Assembly: GCA_026014875.1 (NCBI GenBank)
Contig: JAOZHO010000019.1
Span: forward strand, 35,243 to 99,242
Direction of reading: 5' to 3'
Source of the DNA: Candidatus Bathyarchaeota archaeon
GTDB lineage: Archaea > Thermoproteota > Bathyarchaeia > TCS64
DNA: 64,000 nucleotides
Shown here: in pieces, positions 26,058-35,034 of the stretch
Position numbering within the stretch: the first letter of the stretch is position 1
Layout of the letters: every line of letters begins with the position of its first letter
Program-made: the position numbers and the translations under genes
Notes under the pieces: model-generated
The model's database searches: none
What the model was told of the DNA's origin: nothing
What the model saw: the letters and a program-made list of their open reading frames with translations, nothing else

Positions 26058-26912
26058 GTGTTCAGGCTTCTCACTCCTTGGCCGGCGATGCTCGTCGAGG
26101 CCGGGGAACGGATCCTCTTGGCCACAGATTTTCACCTGGGCATCGAGTACGAGCTCGCCAAGATGGGCATCAGCATCCCCTACCAGACCGACCGCTTCCT
26201 CGGGGAGTTCATGGACCTGGTCCGGGAGCATAGGCCCGACAGGGTCGTCATCCTCGGAGATCTGAAGCACGGGGTCCCCATCACCAGCTTCCAGGAGAAG
26301 AGGGAGATCCCCCGGTTCTTCAGAACCCTCCTCGACGAGGTGGAGCACGTCGACCTGGTCCGGGGCAACCACGACGCAAACATCCAGAACCTCGCCCCCG
26401 AGGAGGTGGAGATCCACCCCAGCCGGGGCGCCCTCTTCGGCGAAGGCTACCGGGTCGCAGCCCTCCACGGCCACGCCTGGCCCTATCCACGGCTCCTCGC
26501 AGCGGATCTCATCGTTATGGGGCACAATCACCCCGCGGTCCAACTCAATACGCCCCTGGGCGTGCGGATCACGCGGAGGGCCTGGGTCAGGGGGCGCCTG
26601 GATCCTGTGAGGCTCGCTGAGGCCCTCATGGGGTTCGAGAAAGTGAAGGCGGGGGAGGATCCTTTGGCCACGTTCGAGGCGGCGTTCGACACGGTTATCC
26701 GGCCCCCTCAGATGGTGATAATGCCCACCTTCAACGACCTCCTGGGGGGGCTCCCCGTCAACGCGGAGACGCCGAAGAGCCTCCTGGGCCCCCTCTTCAG
26801 GTCGGGGGCCGTCGACGTGGAGGACTTCGACGTCTACCTGCTGGACGGTGCGTTCCTCGGGAAGATCTCGTTCCTCCGGACCCTGATCACAGATCCCACC
26901 AGCATGAATTAG
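26058..26912 (+). CDS. Archaeal metallophosphoesterase (COG1407, SbcD-related)
   Basis: A 284-residue calcineurin-like phosphoesterase. Metal motifs in order: ATDFHLGIEYELA, ILGDLKHG, RGNHDANI, ALHGHAWP and VMGHNHPAV. It matches the archaeal family often found near Lhr-type helicases and thought to act on nucleic acids, but its substrate is unproven. The C-terminal 80 residues, after VRITRRAWVRG, are family-specific. The start is GTG 26058. Its stop overlaps the convergent radical SAM gene by 4 bases. Confidence 0.88.
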   Translation: MFRLLTPWPAMLVEAGERILLATDFHLGIEYELAKMGISIPYQTDRFLGEFMDLVREHRPDRVVILGDLKHGVPITSFQEKREIPRFFRTLLDEVEHVDLVRGNHDANIQNLAPEEVEIHPSRGALFGEGYRVAALHGHAWPYPRLLAADLIVMGHNHPAVQLNTPLGVRITRRAWVRGRLDPVRLAEALMGFEKVKAGEDPLATFEAAFDTVIRPPQMVIMPTFNDLLGGLPVNAETPKSLLGPLFRSGAVDVEDFDVYLLDGAFLGKISFLRTLITDPTSMN

Positions 26913-27841
26913 ACGAGGGCCTCGTCGAGCCGCGGATCTAGCAGAACCTCATGGCACAGGTGGCATCTGCTCACGAATCCTTCTCTCCAACTGATTCCCA
27001 GAGAATCGGCGAGGCTAGACGGTCCCTGTTCTGAGAGGATCTTGAACAGAGGCCGCTCACATGCATCATCCAACAGCCGCCGAATCCCCGTCTCAACGAC
27101 GCTCCCCAGACGGCCTCTCTCTAGGAGGCTGGCGGCGGAGCAGCAGGCGAGGAGCTCTCCCTCTGGATCGATCCCGATGTCTCGGAGGACGAGGCGGCAT
27201 GGCCCCTCGGTTTGGCTCTCCCCGATCAGCCACCTGTCTCGAGGAAGCGCGGCTCCCCTGCCCACGGGGATGAACCCCGTCTCGACTGCGATAGCGGAAA
27301 GCCCCTCTGTGGATTCTCCCTCTCCCAAGGTCCCTATCTCATCGGGTCCCAAACGGTTGATTATCTCCGCTAGCCTGAGGCTGCCGCCTGCCTGGGCCGC
27401 GCTCATTATGACCGTCTTGAGCCCGAGGCTCTTGGCGGCCTCGAAGCAGTTCCGGACATTCTCGAAGGGTACAAATTCCTGGTGGAAGTCGTCGGCGCTG
27501 ATATTCACGACGTCGAGCCCCGACGCCTTTAGTGTTTTCAGGTTCTCCTCCGTTTTCTCCGGTGTCTCCGCCCAGGAGCAGTTGGTGACGCACTCCGTCC
27601 GGAGCCCCTTGGCGGAGGCGTAGACTACGAGCTCGTTCAGGAGCCCGGGGAGGAGGAAGGGCTCCCCGCCGGTGAAGCTGATCCACTCCACCGTGGGGAT
27701 GCGGGAGGCCTGGTCGATGTAACGTCGCGCCTCGTCGAGAGACATCTCGGCGCCGTCTGAGATTTGTCCGAGCCAGCAGTGGGCGCAGGCGATGTCGCAC
27801 CTCTCGGTGAGGAGGAGACCTAACCTGAACGGACCATTCAT
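26909..27841 (-). CDS. Radical SAM protein
   Basis: A 310-residue radical SAM enzyme. The [4Fe-4S]/SAM motif is CDIACAHC at about residues 15-22, followed by ISFTGGEPFLLPG (the SAM-binding GGE) and a TIM-type barrel. The C-terminal part has CRLVLRD, LLACCSAASL and a CHLCHEVLLD segment, which could bind an auxiliary iron-sulfur cluster as in SPASM proteins. No peptide substrate or precursor gene is visible nearby, so the reaction is unknown. It is 27 bases downstream of the M28 peptidase gene on the same strand. Confidence 0.88.
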   Translation of the reverse strand: MNGPFRLGLLLTERCDIACAHCWLGQISDGAEMSLDEARRYIDQASRIPTVEWISFTGGEPFLLPGLLNELVVYASAKGLRTECVTNCSWAETPEKTEENLKTLKASGLDVVNISADDFHQEFVPFENVRNCFEAAKSLGLKTVIMSAAQAGGSLRLAEIINRLGPDEIGTLGEGESTEGLSAIAVETGFIPVGRGAALPRDRWLIGESQTEGPCRLVLRDIGIDPEGELLACCSAASLLERGRLGSVVETGIRRLLDDACERPLFKILSEQGPSSLADSLGISWREGFVSRCHLCHEVLLDPRLDEALV

Positions 27842-27868
27842 CTCCGTCGACTCTCCCGCGTGCTGCTA

Positions 27869-29680
27869 TCAGATGGTGAGGAGCCTGAGCCTCTCTAGGG
27901 TCCCCCTGATGAGCTCGCTGGCCTGGTAGAAACCGTCCTCCACCGCGTTCCTCTGCCTAATCAGCTTGGTCCTGAGGAACCCGAACTCGGGCGTCTCCGG
28001 GTCCATCCCCGCCAACCGGGTGATCTCGGCGATCCGGGGGAAGGGGGTGGCCCCGAAGGTCTCCATGGAGACCTGCTCAGTGGGCCCCGCGTCGCTGTGC
28101 GCGACGGTGTTGATGTGGCGGGAGACCCATAGGAGGCAGTGGTTGAGCTCCTGCCTGAGGGGCTCCGAGGGATTCCCCTTCTTGGGGATGGACTTCACCA
28201 TGTCCTCGAGTTCCCTGGCGAGGTCCCTGAACTCCTCGGCCCGGGCAAGGACGGGGTCGAGATTGAACTGATCCCTGACGCCGTCAGCCTTCGTCTGGTA
28301 TTCCTTGAGTATTTTGAGGATGTGCTCTGAGTAGGTAGAGAAGTTGAGGGGGAGGACGGGGCAGTTGATCATCTTGAAGATGTAGTTGAGCTCCACCCTG
28401 ACGTCCATCTTCAGGACTTCGATGTCCCCGTGCTCCATGGACGCGTGGGGAGTGTGCCACCACCAGCCCCCGCCGGAGTAGTTGACGTGGGGGTCGTAGT
28501 CCTCAGGGGGCCTCGAGGACGTGAGGCTGGTGTGAGGGACCCCGGTGCCCCAGAAGCTTCCGTCCCCCGCCCTCGTCGGCCACCGGAGGCTCTCGACATC
28601 GATCCCCGTGGCGGATTTGATGCTGTCCAAGGCGGCCTCCAGGACCTCGCTGATGGGGGCGGCCCTGAATGTGTTGGCCCCCTTGGCCCCGGGGGAGTCG
28701 ATGTTGTAGCTCGCGACGCAGTTGTACCTGAGGTCGTGCCAGAAGTGGTCGTTGAAGTAGGTGGATCCCGCGTATCGGCCGATCTCGTGGGCGCTCCAGA
28801 ACGCGATGCGGACGCTTCGGCGGAGCCTCTCCCTGTTCATCTGGAGTATCCGGGCGAGCTCCAGGACGGCGACGTCCCCGCTGGCGTTGTCCACGACCCC
28901 GGGGCTGAAGGGTGGGGTGTCTACGTGGGCGTTCACGAGGATGAACCTCTCAGGCTCCACCTCCCCCCTGATCTCGGCCACGAGGAGCCCCACATCCCTC
29001 CACCCCGTCTCGACCACCGAGGTGACCCGGGCCCTGACCCCGCCCTGCTTCACGAGCCCCCTGATGGAGTCGCCGTCCCTGTTTGTGAGGTGGACGATGG
29101 CGGGGATGGTCTGGACCTTGGCGATGTTGTCGCTGGTGGGGTTTCCGGAGACGCTAAAATCCGCCCTCTGGTGGACGACGTCGGGCTTGTAGCTGTCCTG
29201 CTCGATGACGATGAGCCCCTTGATCCCCCTCTCCTGGAGGCGGAGGAGGAGGCCGGCCCTGAGCCCCATCCAGTCCCCGGTGGTCTGCTGCTCGCAGAGC
29301 ACTATCTTGTCCTTGCACGCGGCCCTCCCGAGGTCCTCGGGGGCGATGTAGATGACCTCCCCCTCGATCCCCTCGGGGCCGGTGGTGCCCACCTGGCGGT
29401 AGGGGGTGCACTTGAGCTCCATCTCCAGGGGCTGGAGGATCTCAAGCTTCGCGTACTTGGGGTCGCTGATGTACGCGTCGTAGCGGAGCATCTCGGGCTC
29501 CAAGCCGTACTCCTCGAGCTTGGCCTTGAGGAACCGGAAGGCCTCCTCCTCTTCCTCGCTCCCGGAGTGGATGGGGGTGAGCTCCATGAAGGCCTCCCAG
29601 TTGGCCTGCATCTCCTCCTTGGAGATCATGGCTTCCATATCCTTGAGGAGCTCCCGATCCTCCTCGGTGAGCCAGATCAT
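27869..29680 (-). CDS. M28 family metallopeptidase with PA domain
   Basis: A 603-residue zinc aminopeptidase-like protein without a signal peptide, so probably cytoplasmic. A PA-type insert (about residues 95-225) contains LIVIEQDS. The zinc site follows: VNAHVDTPP (His, Asp), VVDNASGDVA (bridging Asp), WSAHEIGRYAGST (Glu), YNIDSPG (Asp) and a distal His in the MEHGD region. A helical C-terminal domain of about 170 residues ends the protein. The neighbourhood of M24 and M19 peptidases points to peptide degradation as a carbon source. Confidence 0.9.
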   Translation of the reverse strand: MIWLTEEDRELLKDMEAMISKEEMQANWEAFMELTPIHSGSEEEEEAFRFLKAKLEEYGLEPEMLRYDAYISDPKYAKLEILQPLEMELKCTPYRQVGTTGPEGIEGEVIYIAPEDLGRAACKDKIVLCEQQTTGDWMGLRAGLLLRLQERGIKGLIVIEQDSYKPDVVHQRADFSVSGNPTSDNIAKVQTIPAIVHLTNRDGDSIRGLVKQGGVRARVTSVVETGWRDVGLLVAEIRGEVEPERFILVNAHVDTPPFSPGVVDNASGDVAVLELARILQMNRERLRRSVRIAFWSAHEIGRYAGSTYFNDHFWHDLRYNCVASYNIDSPGAKGANTFRAAPISEVLEAALDSIKSATGIDVESLRWPTRAGDGSFWGTGVPHTSLTSSRPPEDYDPHVNYSGGGWWWHTPHASMEHGDIEVLKMDVRVELNYIFKMINCPVLPLNFSTYSEHILKILKEYQTKADGVRDQFNLDPVLARAEEFRDLARELEDMVKSIPKKGNPSEPLRQELNHCLLWVSRHINTVAHSDAGPTEQVSMETFGATPFPRIAEITRLAGMDPETPEFGFLRTKLIRQRNAVEDGFYQASELIRGTLERLRLLTI

Positions 29681-29795
29681 ACTAATTCAGTAGAGAATTT
29701 GGGAGGAAGAGGGTTTAACGGTTGCGCGCCCATGAGACGGTGCGTTTACTGTTTTGGTCGCAATCGTTAATGCCTCCCCTGCCTTAATCTCGCCC

Positions 29796-30299
29796 ATGAG
29801 AGAGCTCGACCTGATTCACGGCCGATTCAACCAGACCTTCAAACTGGAGCACGCATTCGGCAACTCGGCCACCCACAGGGCGTGGCACGGCCCCTCCCTT
29901 ATGTGGGCCTTGGAGGGAGTGGACGCCGAGCAGGCGAAGGCCGAGCCCTTAGGGGGGAGGCACACCATCTGGGAGATCGTGAACCACTGCGCCTACTGGA
30001 TGGAGGAGGTGGACAGGGCCCTCCGCGGGGAGAACATTTTCGACGTGGAGGCCATCGAGGACTGGCCCGAGGCCGGGGGGTCTCCCGAAGAGTGGCGGGC
30101 CGATTTGGGGAAACTGGTGGAGGCCTTTGAGGCTTTGGAAAGAAGAATCTATGGGCTGAAGCCCGAGGATCTGGAGAGGAAGCTGGGCGCCACGTTCGGG
30201 GAGACCTACTTCGGCTTCACTTTCAGGAAGATGCTCCACGGCATCAGCGACCACAACGTCTACCATGCCGGCCAGGTCTCGCTTCTGAAGAGAGCCTAG
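29796..30299 (+). CDS. DinB-like four-helix bundle protein
   Basis: A 167-residue DinB/YfiT-type protein. The metal-binding histidines fit: HTIWEIVNHCAYW (first), then HGISDHNVYHAGQ near the C-terminus (second and third). Members include bacillithiol and mycothiol transferases, but many are uncharacterised. I use ATG 29796 (MRELDLIHG). An upstream frame start at 29754 adds a non-conserved tail. It is divergent from the M28 gene. Confidence 0.85.
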   Translation: MRELDLIHGRFNQTFKLEHAFGNSATHRAWHGPSLMWALEGVDAEQAKAEPLGGRHTIWEIVNHCAYWMEEVDRALRGENIFDVEAIEDWPEAGGSPEEWRADLGKLVEAFEALERRIYGLKPEDLERKLGATFGETYFGFTFRKMLHGISDHNVYHAGQVSLLKRA

Positions 30300-30316
30300 G
30301 CTCACGCATGGAGGGG

Positions 30317-31636
30317 TTAAGGGGGCAGATGGCTGCCCACCAGATGAAGGCTCTTCTGCCTCCCCGCCAGGAACCTCAGCTTCCCCCCTGTGAACACGGC
30401 GTCTTGCTCCAGGGACATGCGGATCTCCTTGCCCCCCCATTCGGGGATATCATACTTGACGTTGAGCTCGATGGAGTGGCAGGTGTCGTCGAAGAGCTCG
30501 TAGTCCCCCCGGCCCGGGACTCCCTCTTGGTGGTCCCAGAGTCCGATGGTGGGGCCTGCGGCGTGGCCGTGGAATCCGATGGGGTGAGTGTAGATGCTGG
30601 GTTTGATTCCTTCCCCCTTAGCTTTCTCCAGCGCGGCCCTTAGTATCTCGTTCCCGGTCCTCCCGGCCACCATCGCCTCGGCGTGAATGTCCTGGAGCCT
30701 GTTCCCGGCCGCCAATGCCTTCTTGAGCCCCTCGGGGGCGTCGAGCTCCCCCGGCCGTAGGACGTAGGCGTTCTGCTGGACGTCTGTGCGGAGGCCCAGG
30801 TAGCAGAACCCGACGTCGCAGTGGAGGAGGTCCCCTTGCCTGATCACCCGTCTCCTCTCCTCACCCTTTCCGTGGCCTATGGCTTGCATATCCACGTCCT
30901 CGGCCTGCAGGTCCACCCCGGGCTGGAACCAGGCGAGGAGGCCCAGGTCCCGGATCTTCTGCCTCATCCACCATGAGACATCGTTGACGGTGGTGATCCC
31001 GGGGGTGATGACTCGGCTGGAGAAGGCGTCGGCGATGATGGCGTGGGTGATCTCCACGAGGCTCTCGTAGACCTCGATCTCGGGGTGTATCCGTCTCTCC
31101 AACCAGCCCCAGGCGAGCCTCCAGGCGCTCTTGGTCCTCGCCATATAATCTTCGCCCAGGGCCTTCTCGAGGTATAGGTAGTCGCCGTGGGTGAGGCCGT
31201 CCCCGTACTGGGTCATCTGGGAGATGTTGATGCCGATGGATTCGGGGTCCCGCTCCCGGACGATCCTGCCGAGGCACTCTTGCTGCTCTTCCTTCTCGGG
31301 GTCCCAGGCCGCCTCGTAGAACCCGGGGAACCCGGTCTTGTAGACGTTGAGCTTCTCCAGCTTTCCGTCCTTGAGGTGGAAGAGGAGGATGGTGCGCCTC
31401 TTAGCGTAGAGGGCGGGCTCGGGGACCAGGGAGAAGTAGACGGGGTCCTCGTTGGACTCTCGGGAGGTGACGATCCACATGTCGAATCCCTCTCTCTCCA
31501 TGATCTCGGGGAGCACAGTCTCGAGGCGCTCCTTGAGCCAGGCGTTCTGGACCTCCGCCCTCTTCCTCAGGGAGAGGATGTTCTCTCTATACGCGTCAGC
31601 GTACCTGCTCCCTGCAGCCGATCTTTCTTCCTTCAT
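30317..31636 (-). CDS. M24 family peptidase (Xaa-Pro aminopeptidase-like)
   Basis: A 439-residue pita-bread metalloprotein. The creatinase-like N-terminal domain (about 1-180) includes FDMWIVTSRESNEDP. The catalytic domain has LLHCDVGFCYLGLRTDVQQ (first two Asp ligands), THPIGFHGHAAGPTIG (His) and C-terminal Glu residues in IELNVKYDIPE and LEQDAVFT. It may cut Xaa-Pro bonds or be a related amidohydrolase. It is convergent with the DinB gene. Confidence 0.88.
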   Translation of the reverse strand: MKEERSAAGSRYADAYRENILSLRKRAEVQNAWLKERLETVLPEIMEREGFDMWIVTSRESNEDPVYFSLVPEPALYAKRRTILLFHLKDGKLEKLNVYKTGFPGFYEAAWDPEKEEQQECLGRIVRERDPESIGINISQMTQYGDGLTHGDYLYLEKALGEDYMARTKSAWRLAWGWLERRIHPEIEVYESLVEITHAIIADAFSSRVITPGITTVNDVSWWMRQKIRDLGLLAWFQPGVDLQAEDVDMQAIGHGKGEERRRVIRQGDLLHCDVGFCYLGLRTDVQQNAYVLRPGELDAPEGLKKALAAGNRLQDIHAEAMVAGRTGNEILRAALEKAKGEGIKPSIYTHPIGFHGHAAGPTIGLWDHQEGVPGRGDYELFDDTCHSIELNVKYDIPEWGGKEIRMSLEQDAVFTGGKLRFLAGRQKSLHLVGSHLPP

Positions 31637-31703
31637 CTCGTAGTCACCAATAGACGAGTGTATTGTCGACGCTCACTTAACGCCTTCCCTAGGCGCCCCC
31701 GGG

Positions 31704-33191
31704 TCAATTCAGGAGATCGTCGATGGCCTTCTCAAGCCTCTGATGCGCCTTCTCGTATCCTGTGAGCCTGTCGGTTCTCCTCTTCTCGGCGTTCTCCACC
31801 TTCTTCTGCCTGTCCTCGGCCATCCGCTCCACCTCGATGGGGGCGGGTCCCCCGGTGCTGTTTCTCCTCTCCACGTTGGTCCGGGGATCTGTAGCGGCTC
31901 TCAGGGACTCCTCGGTCAGGTCTAGCTCCGTTCCCCTGATGTCCCCTGTGATCTGTTTGATCATCTCCAGGGGGACCTCGGAGAGCTTGAGCCCTTCCGC
32001 TATGGCCTTCCGGACGAGGCTCCCCACGATCTGGTGGGCGGCCCTGAAGGGTATTCCCGCTTCTCGGACCATGACGTCGGCGAGCTCGGTGGCGGTGATG
32101 TAGGCGGAGCCCAGGTTCTCCTCCATCCGCTTCGCGTTGATCTTGAGGGTGTCCACGACCCTATCGGTGATGCGGAGGGATTCGAGGAGCTCGGTCACCG
32201 AGTCGTCGAGGAGGATGTTGGCCTCGTAGGTGTCGAAGTTGTGGCCCATGGGGAGGTCCTTGAAGACTGTGAGGGCGGCGGTGATTCTCCCTATTTGGTG
32301 GGCCGTCCTCCCCCGGACGGTCTCCTGGAGCAGCGGGTTCTTCTTCTGGGGCATGATGCTGCTGGTACCCGAGAAGGCGTCGTCGAGCTCCACCATCCCG
32401 AACTCGTCTGTGGTCCAGATGAAGATGTCCTCATGGATCCGGTTCAGTGTGCCCATCATGAGTGTGAGCCCGAAGACCGCCTCCAGGAGGTAGTCCCTGC
32501 TCGCGACGCATTGGAGGCTGTTCTCCAGGATGCCGTCGAAGCCTAGGAGGTCGGCGGTCCTGTGCCTGTCGATCCTGTGCCCGGTGCCCGCGAGGGCGGC
32601 GGCTCCCAGGGTGTTCAGGTTGGTTCGTTTCAGCGTGTCTTCGAGGCGCTGGATGTCGTGGGCGAGGAAGTCGCTGTAGGCCATGGCCCAGTGGGCGAAT
32701 GTGATGGGCTGGGCGTGCTGGAGGTGGGTGTACCCGGGCATGATGGTCTCGAGGTGGGCCTGAGCCTTGGCGATGAGGGTTCTCTGGAGCTTCAGGGCAG
32801 CCTCGATGACCGCCTCCAGTTTGACCCGGGTGAGCATTCGGGCCCCGGTGGCGCTGAGGTCGTTTCGGCTCCGCCCCGTGTGCATCGCCCCGGCGACCTC
32901 TCCTATCATCCCGATGAGGTGGCGCTCCGTGTTGGTGTAGACGTCTCCGAGGCGGGGGTCCAGCTTCACGTCCTCCGAGGCGATCTCCTTGAGGGCCCCC
33001 AGGATCTCCGCGGCCTGCCCCATGGGGATGGAGCCCTGCTCTGCGAGCATCACCACGTGGGCCTTATGCATCCAGATGTGGGCGTCGAAGAGCTCTCTCT
33101 GCTCTTGGGCTCGTCTCCCGTAGATGTATTCGCTGGCGTCCTCGTCAAACTTCTTGTGGAGGCGTCCTTCTCTTAGGCCTATCCAGGGCAT
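31704..33191 (-). CDS. argH: Argininosuccinate lyase
   Basis: Last step of arginine synthesis: splits argininosuccinate into arginine and fumarate. Fumarase/ASL superfamily signature GTSSIMPQKKNP is present (about residues 277-288), with MHTGRSRNDLSATG and the catalytic His region PGYTHLQHAQPITFAHW upstream. The length (495) is slightly above typical (about 460) because of a charged C-terminal tail. No other arg gene is in the window except the class III aminotransferase, whose substrate is uncertain. Confidence 0.95.
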   Translation of the reverse strand: MPWIGLREGRLHKKFDEDASEYIYGRRAQEQRELFDAHIWMHKAHVVMLAEQGSIPMGQAAEILGALKEIASEDVKLDPRLGDVYTNTERHLIGMIGEVAGAMHTGRSRNDLSATGARMLTRVKLEAVIEAALKLQRTLIAKAQAHLETIMPGYTHLQHAQPITFAHWAMAYSDFLAHDIQRLEDTLKRTNLNTLGAAALAGTGHRIDRHRTADLLGFDGILENSLQCVASRDYLLEAVFGLTLMMGTLNRIHEDIFIWTTDEFGMVELDDAFSGTSSIMPQKKNPLLQETVRGRTAHQIGRITAALTVFKDLPMGHNFDTYEANILLDDSVTELLESLRITDRVVDTLKINAKRMEENLGSAYITATELADVMVREAGIPFRAAHQIVGSLVRKAIAEGLKLSEVPLEMIKQITGDIRGTELDLTEESLRAATDPRTNVERRNSTGGPAPIEVERMAEDRQKKVENAEKRRTDRLTGYEKAHQRLEKAIDDLLN

Positions 33192-33262
33192 GGGTGTTCA
33201 CGCTTGGGATTGGGGGGGAGGTAATACTAAGGGTTAACGAGGCCACACGGTTTTAAACGTGG

Positions 33263-33940
33263 ATGGGCCAGTCAGGTTCGGTGATTGGTTTGTTGGAGGC
33301 TAGAGAGTGGCATGAGATGCTCAGAGTGGAGAACACGCTGAGCGCTCTTGAGAGAAACGGGTTCGATGTGCGGTACTATCCTACCGCTGAGGAGGCCGTT
33401 GCCGGGGTCCTCGGGATGGTGCCCGAGGGGGCGGCGGTGGGTCTCGGGGGTTCGGTGACTCTAAGGGAGATGGGGCTGGTGGATGCCTTGGAGGCGCGGG
33501 GCGTGGAGCTCGCGGATCACTGGAAGGCGGGGCAACGGGGGGCTTCGAAGGAGGAGGTCATGGAGATCAGGCGGGCGCACCTTAACTCGGATGTCTTCAT
33601 CACGGGTACTAATGCGGTGACGGAGACGGGGGAGCTGGTGAACATCGATGGGACGGGGCAGAGGGTTGCTGCGATGATCTTCGGGCCGGGGAGGGTGGTG
33701 GTGGTGGCGGGGGTGAACAAGATCACCGGTGATCTGGAGGAGGGGCTTTGGAGGGCGAGTAACGTGGCTGCTCCCATGAATGCGAGGAGGCTGCATCCCG
33801 GGACTCCTTGTGCGGAGACGGGGGAGTGTGAGGACTGTGTGGCTCCGGGGCGGATCTGTAGCGTCACCACGATCATTCACAGGAGGCCCAGGCAGACCCC
33901 GTTCACCGTGGTGTTGGTGGGGGAGAGGCTGGGGTACTAG
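33263..33940 (+). CDS. LUD-domain protein (LutC/YkgG-like)
   Basis: A 225-residue LUD (DUF162) protein, related to lactate-utilisation LutC/LutB accessory domains. GLGGSVTLREMGLVDAL and the ITGTNAVTETGELVNIDGTG motif are characteristic. A cysteine group CAETGECEDCVAPGRIC (about residues 181-197) could carry a metal or Fe-S centre. The coding strand here is strongly G- and T-rich. ATG 33263 is used. It is divergent from argH with a 71-base gap. Confidence 0.85.
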   Translation: MGQSGSVIGLLEAREWHEMLRVENTLSALERNGFDVRYYPTAEEAVAGVLGMVPEGAAVGLGGSVTLREMGLVDALEARGVELADHWKAGQRGASKEEVMEIRRAHLNSDVFITGTNAVTETGELVNIDGTGQRVAAMIFGPGRVVVVAGVNKITGDLEEGLWRASNVAAPMNARRLHPGTPCAETGECEDCVAPGRICSVTTIIHRRPRQTPFTVVLVGERLGY

Positions 33941-34285
33941 CCTGGTAGGGCGTCTGATTTTTTTTCTGCCTCGCTTTTCCATGTTTTGGCGGGTTTTCCT
34001 GTCTTGTTTTTTGGTTTGGCGGTGTTTTCCGGGTTTTTTTGTGTCGCGTTTGCTACTGAATAGCACCTGAACAGCTACTGGTTTGCTTGGGTGTGGAGTT
34101 GTCTGGTTCTGCTTGGGACGCGGATAGGCGAGGGTGAGATCGTTGTATAGTAGGGTCTTCTGCGAATCAACCGCCCCTCGGCGCGGAATTGATGCTTATT
34201 TTCTGCTCTGAACCTGATCTGCTACACTGGTCTTGCGGAGGCGATTTAATCCCGGCTGTGATCATGGGGTTACCGGAGGTGAAGG
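33941..34285. other. GT-rich intergenic region with poly-T tracts
   Basis: About 345 bases without a convincing gene. The plus strand is strongly G/T-rich with repeated T-runs, the first (33958-33965) 18 bases after the LUD stop and others at about 34004-34040. These fit archaeal poly-T transcription termination for the LUD gene. The right part (34190-34285) probably carries the promoter of the next small gene. Confidence 0.6.
33958..33965 (+). terminator. Poly-T terminator after the LUD gene
   Basis: Eight consecutive T residues 18 bases after the stop codon, followed by further T-rich stretches, the usual form of intrinsic termination in archaea. No hairpin is needed. Confidence 0.5.
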
Positions 34286-34468
34286 ATGAGGATGAGATAC
34301 AGGGTTCATCGGTTAAAGGTCAAGATGACGGAGGATGCGAGGGAGCTGGAACGGTTCCTGAACGGGCTGGAGGGGGAGGTGGTCTCCATAATCCCCAACG
34401 TTAACAGCGACAGGCCCGGCATGTTCAGCTACGTCGACTTTCTCATGATCGTCGAGAAGCTCAACTAG
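34286..34468 (+). CDS. 60-residue protein, function unknown
   Basis: A small alpha/beta protein from ATG 34286: a basic strand (RMRYRVHRLKVKM), an acidic helix, then EGEVVSIIPNVN and a hydrophobic C-terminal strand. A GGTGAAGGATG purine stretch precedes the start. This compact pattern with a conserved-looking IIPNV and Phe-rich end suggests a real small domain, but no family is recognised. Confidence 0.5.
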   Translation: MRMRYRVHRLKVKMTEDARELERFLNGLEGEVVSIIPNVNSDRPGMFSYVDFLMIVEKLN

Positions 34469-34522
34469 CGCCATACCCCAAGCCCCCCTTTTTATTACCC
34501 CGGATTCCTTGTCTCCCTGCAT

Positions 34523-34921
34523 ATGGTTTTCTGTTCAAAGTGCGGGGCGGAGCTCGCGGACGACGTATTCTTCTGCCCCAAGTGCGGTGCGAGGACTGCC
34601 CGGGGGGCCGATGAGGGGGTGGAGCCCCACTGGAGGAAGGAGCTGGACCAGGCGCTGCAGACCGCCTCGAGGGGCCTCGACGCGGGGGTGAGGGAGGCGA
34701 GGCGGAGCCTCGAGGAGGTGGCCCGAGACCTGGGCCCGGAGCTGGAGCAGGCGAAGGTGGGGCTCAGGGACGCCGCCGAGGACGTGGGGGAGGAGCTCCG
34801 GGATGTAGCGGACAGACTCAAGGGGCGGCGTAAGAAGGAGTATTTCCACTGCCCTGCGTGCGGCGCAAGGAATGCCGAGAACGCCAAGTTCTGCATCGAG
34901 TGCGGAAAGGAGATCGTGTAG
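34523..34921 (+). CDS. Double zinc-ribbon protein with amphipathic helical centre
   Basis: A 132-residue protein. Zinc ribbon 1 is CSKCGAEL/CPKCGART (residues 4-24) and zinc ribbon 2 is CPACGARN/CIECGKEI at the C-terminus. Between them about 70 residues form repeating amphipathic helices with an 11/22-residue rhythm (ALQTASRGLDAGVREARR, LEEVARDLGPELEQAKVGL), like apolipoprotein or LEA-type repeats. It may be a scaffold. ATG 34523. Confidence 0.7.
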   Translation: MVFCSKCGAELADDVFFCPKCGARTARGADEGVEPHWRKELDQALQTASRGLDAGVREARRSLEEVARDLGPELEQAKVGLRDAAEDVGEELRDVADRLKGRRKKEYFHCPACGARNAENAKFCIECGKEIV

Positions 34922-35034
34922 CCGCGTAAAATGATCAGCCGACGACCTTTTTCTTGACGGGTTAGAGAGGGTGATGTCCTATTCTTCTTCAGCACTGATT
35001 CCTCGGGGTGGCACCACGTACTGACTCCCTTGCT

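Noticed and set aside
28430..29770. 446-residue plus-strand frame
   Set aside because: It is antisense to the M28 peptidase; Pro/Val/Gly/Asp-rich sequence is typical of the reverse frame of a GC-rich gene.
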